Assembly: GCA_021769135.1 (NCBI GenBank)
Contig: JAETTM010000016.1
Location: 1 to 64,000, forward strand
DNA: 64,000 nt
Source: Lachnospiraceae bacterium
GTDB lineage: Bacteria > Bacillota > Clostridia > Lachnospirales > Lachnospiraceae
Reading direction: 5' to 3'
Each line of letters starts with the position of its first letter. Position 1 is the stretch's first letter. The position numbers and the translations under genes are program-made. This document shows positions 61,546 to 64,000 of this stretch, one piece after another. Under the pieces are notes generated by a model that saw only the letters and a program-made list of their open reading frames with translations, was not told the origin of the DNA and did not search any database.

Positions 61546-62673
61546 ATGGAACTGACAGAATTACGGGATAAAATCGATGTAATCGACAAACAGATAGTAG
61601 AACTGTACGAGGAAAGAATGGGGATTTCGGAACAGGTGGCGGAGTACAAGATTGGAACTGGGAAGAAAGTCTTTGACAAGGAACGGGAAGAAGAGAAGCT
61701 GCGGAAAGTAAAGGCGATGGCTCATAATGAATTTAACAGACATGGGATTGTAGAATTGTTTGAGCAGATTATGTCCATGAGCAGGAAGCTGCAGTACAAG
61801 ATGCTGACGGAAAAAGGGAGCATGGGGAGGCTGCCTTTTATTGAGGCGGATACGCTGGATAAAGAAAAGGCCAGGGTGGTTTTCCCCGGGGCGGAAGGGG
61901 CATATACACAGGAAGCTATGATGCAGTATTTTGGGAAAGATGTGAACTGTTTTCATGTGGATACTTTCCGGGATGCCATGATTGCCATTGACGAAGGCAG
62001 TGCGGATTACGCAGTGCTGCCCATTGAGAACTCCACGGCGGGCATTGTAAATGAAATCTACGATATGCTTGTGGAATTTGAGAACTATATTGTAGGGGAA
62101 CAGATTATCAGAATAGAGCATTGCCTGATGGCGGTGCCTGGAACGAAAATAGATGAAATCCAGACGATTTATTCCCATCCACAGTCGTTGATGCAAAGCG
62201 CCAGATATCTGCAGGAGCATGCTTCATGGAAGCAGATTAGCATGAATAATAATGCTTTTGCGGCAAAGAAAGTGGCAAAGGACCAAGACAGGACGCAGGC
62301 AGCGATTGCCAGCGCCCATGCGGCTGAGACTTATGGCCTGGAAATATTGGAGAAAGGGGTGAACCAGTCCAGCACCAATTCCACGCGCTTTATCATCGTG
62401 ACCAACCGGAAAATATTTTTACGGGATGCGGGCAAGGTGAGCATCTGTTTTGAAGTGCCCCATGAAAGCGGTTCGCTCTATCATATGCTTTCCCATTTTA
62501 TCTATAATAATTTGAATATGAATAAAATAGAAAGCCGGCCTTTGGAGGACAGGAACTGGGAATACCGTTTCTTTATTGACTTTGACGGCAACCTGGCGGA
62601 CGAAGCGGTAAAGAATGCCTTAAGGGGGCTTAGGGAAGAAGCCAGGAACTTACGGATCCTTGGGAATTACTAA
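61546..62673 (+). CDS. pheA: Bifunctional chorismate mutase / prephenate dehydratase PheA
   Basis: 375 residues making phenylpyruvate from chorismate. The N-terminal AroQ-type chorismate mutase (about 1-85: LRDKIDVIDKQIVELYEERMGISEQVAEYK) is followed by the prephenate dehydratase domain (about 100-285; VFPGAEGAYTQEAMMQYFG, PIENSTAGIVNEIYDML, NSTRFIIV) and a regulatory ACT domain (about 295-375) with the phenylalanine-binding ESRPLED motif. ATG 61546 is used because AGAGG is just upstream. The track GTG at 61528 lacks a site. Confidence 0.95.
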   Translation: MELTELRDKIDVIDKQIVELYEERMGISEQVAEYKIGTGKKVFDKEREEEKLRKVKAMAHNEFNRHGIVELFEQIMSMSRKLQYKMLTEKGSMGRLPFIEADTLDKEKARVVFPGAEGAYTQEAMMQYFGKDVNCFHVDTFRDAMIAIDEGSADYAVLPIENSTAGIVNEIYDMLVEFENYIVGEQIIRIEHCLMAVPGTKIDEIQTIYSHPQSLMQSARYLQEHASWKQISMNNNAFAAKKVAKDQDRTQAAIASAHAAETYGLEILEKGVNQSSTNSTRFIIVTNRKIFLRDAGKVSICFEVPHESGSLYHMLSHFIYNNLNMNKIESRPLEDRNWEYRFFIDFDGNLADEAVKNALRGLREEARNLRILGNY

Positions 62674-62718
62674 GGAAAAACGGTATGAAACAAGGATGAA
62701 AAATGTGGGGAAGGAAAA

Positions 62719-64000
62719 ATGCGGGAAAAAGAACTGATTGTATATAAGGACTTCGAAGACGGAGGGCTGTTGGACGATATGGTATGGCTGATGGAGCAAT
62801 ATGCAGCCTGCGGCCAGCGGGAAGGCAGCCGGGGCGATGCCGGAGGACAGGGAAATATCAACGGCCAGGGCAGCGCCGATTGCCAGGGCAATGCCGGGCA
62901 GCGCTCCCTCCTGTACGGCTGCATGCACCGGCTTTTGGAGATGGCGGGAAACCACGGGTTTTATGGCAACTTATGGCATTGCTATCTGACGAATCTGCTT
63001 GTGAATAATGAAAATACTTACAGCAAGGCCTGTGAAATCCGCGGGGAAGTGGAAGGAACGATAAACCTGGCGGTGCTCCATGACATTATCATTTTTAAAG
63101 AATGGTATGATTATGATTTCGGCGGGCTGATGGAGGAACTGGGTGTCCGGGAATTTGAACTGATACTTCATTATGACAGCTGCCGGCAGGAAAGCAAGGT
63201 TTATAATACGCGCATCTGCAAAAGGATTTGCGATTTGGCAGTGCGTTTTACCCAGAACCATTCCCCAGAGGAAATGAAGGCTACGCTGACGGAATTTTAC
63301 AAGGAATACGGCGTGGGAAAATTCGGCCTGCATAAAGCGTTCCGCATCGCCCATGACGAAAAGGGAGTGAACATTGTTCCTATACTGAACATTGCCCATG
63401 TCCATCTGGATGATTTGGTGGGATATGAAATCCCGAAGCAAAAACTGGTAGAGAATACGGAAGCTTTTGTAGCGGGGAGAAGGGCCAACAACTGTTTGCT
63501 TTTCGGGGATGCGGGAACGGGCAAATCTTCCAGCATTAAGGCGATTGCCAACGCATATTATGATAAAGGGCTGCGGATTATAGAAGTGTACAAGCATCAG
63601 TTCCAGGATTTGAACGATGTGATTGCCCAGGTGAAAAACCGCAATTATAAATTCATTATTTATATGGATGATTTGAGTTTTGAAGAATTTGAAACAGAAT
63701 ATAAGTATTTAAAGGCCGTCATCGAGGGCGGGCTGGAAAAGAAGCCGGAGAATGTGTTGATTTATGCCACATCCAACAGGAGGCATTTGATTAAAGAAAG
63801 CTTTGCGGATAAGGAAGGGCGCAGGGATCAGCTGCATGCCAGCGATACGGTACAGGAAAAGCTGTCTTTGGTATCCCGCTTCGGCGTAACGATTTTCTTC
63901 TGTGCGCCGGATAAGAAACAGTTCCAGGAGATTGTCAGTACATTGGCGGATAGGTACGGCATTGAAATGCCAAAGGAAGAACTCCTTCTTGAGGCCAATA
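62719..64000 (+). CDS. AAA+ ATPase of the DUF815 type (truncated at window end)
   Basis: Partial gene, open to the right edge (at least 427 residues), and missing from the ORF track because it has no stop. It starts MREKELIVYKDFEDGGLL at 62719 with AAGGAAAA upstream. After a Gly/Gln/Asn-rich insert (about residues 35-60) and an alpha-helical region, Walker A reads LLFGDAGTGKSSS (about 256-268) and the downstream acidic FIIYMDDLSFEEFE is Walker B. The sensor-like block YATSNRRHLIKE and the SRFGVTIFFCAPDKKQF segment match DUF815/PF05673. Function of the family is poorly known. Confidence 0.85.
   Translation, partial: MREKELIVYKDFEDGGLLDDMVWLMEQYAACGQREGSRGDAGGQGNINGQGSADCQGNAGQRSLLYGCMHRLLEMAGNHGFYGNLWHCYLTNLLVNNENTYSKACEIRGEVEGTINLAVLHDIIIFKEWYDYDFGGLMEELGVREFELILHYDSCRQESKVYNTRICKRICDLAVRFTQNHSPEEMKATLTEFYKEYGVGKFGLHKAFRIAHDEKGVNIVPILNIAHVHLDDLVGYEIPKQKLVENTEAFVAGRRANNCLLFGDAGTGKSSSIKAIANAYYDKGLRIIEVYKHQFQDLNDVIAQVKNRNYKFIIYMDDLSFEEFETEYKYLKAVIEGGLEKKPENVLIYATSNRRHLIKESFADKEGRRDQLHASDTVQEKLSLVSRFGVTIFFCAPDKKQFQEIVSTLADRYGIEMPKEELLLEAN

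Noticed and set aside
1-64000. CRISPR arrays, tRNA or rRNA genes
   Set aside because: No regularly spaced identical repeats with unique spacers were seen, and no tRNA or rRNA signature sequences were found by eye.

Overview
The window looks like a chromosomal segment of a gut-type Clostridia, most likely a Lachnospiraceae. This rests on AGGAGG-type ribosome binding sites, frequent TTG starts, Firmicutes-type TATAAT promoters, AgrC/LytTR signalling genes, an ECF transporter, a YlmH-like S4 protein, Rpn-like nucleases and a Gram-positive type IV pilus locus without secretin genes. The assignment comes from gene content read by eye, not from a database search.

Layout. 1-9.6 kb: an OmpR-type response regulator is divergent from an operon of two paralogous lipoproteins (Asp-box propeller plus solute-binding domain), two sugar-type ABC permeases and an HlyD-like adaptor. 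The divergent intergenic region carries a nearly symmetric operator. 9.6-13.8 kb: a small coiled-coil ORF, a LytTR response regulator, and two GHKL (AgrC-type) sensor kinases. 13.8-36.6 kb: a type IV pilus locus: pilT, a giant 3949-residue prepilin-like protein, three minor-pilin-like genes, the major pilin, an atypical pilin-like protein, pilD, pilC, a pilM-pilN fusion, pilO and pilB. 37-41.3 kb: an Rpn-like nuclease, a chemotaxis receptor, a broken ImmA/IrrE-like gene and two small ORFs. 41.4-45.3 kb: two COG0523 GTPases (one with a histidine-rich metal-binding tract, one fused to a YcgQ-like domain), a YlmH-like protein and a PF06541 membrane protein. 45.5-48.4 kb: minus-strand pyrB-pyrI-PHP genes and a nitroreductase. 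48.4-54.4 kb: a large palindromic element, a second Rpn-like gene, RNase H1, a PH-like protein, a short PF06541 protein and an AT-rich XamI-type restriction-modification pair. 54.5-64 kb: an ECF transporter operon with an M20 peptidase, a SAM hydrolase, a DUF5050 protein, pheA and an AAA+ ATPase that runs off the end.

Two observations stand out. The first is the giant prepilin: it has a normal class III N-terminus followed by about forty GLUG-like repeats and then Ig/Fn3-like and low-complexity segments, and it sits next to GspK/I/J-like minor pilins. That suggests a pilus-tip adhesin of unusual size. The second is a family of about 120-base imperfect-palindromic elements (two full copies in tandem, two more copies each preceded by a partial half, and one short derivative). 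Their outer stems differ in sequence between copies but stay complementary, and each right end leads straight into the Shine-Dalgarno sequence of the next gene: pilMN, pilB, a PH-domain gene and the ECF operon. In the ECF case the element lies in the 5' leader of a near-consensus promoter. Two further large palindromes (about 305 and 200 bases) sit in other intergenic gaps.
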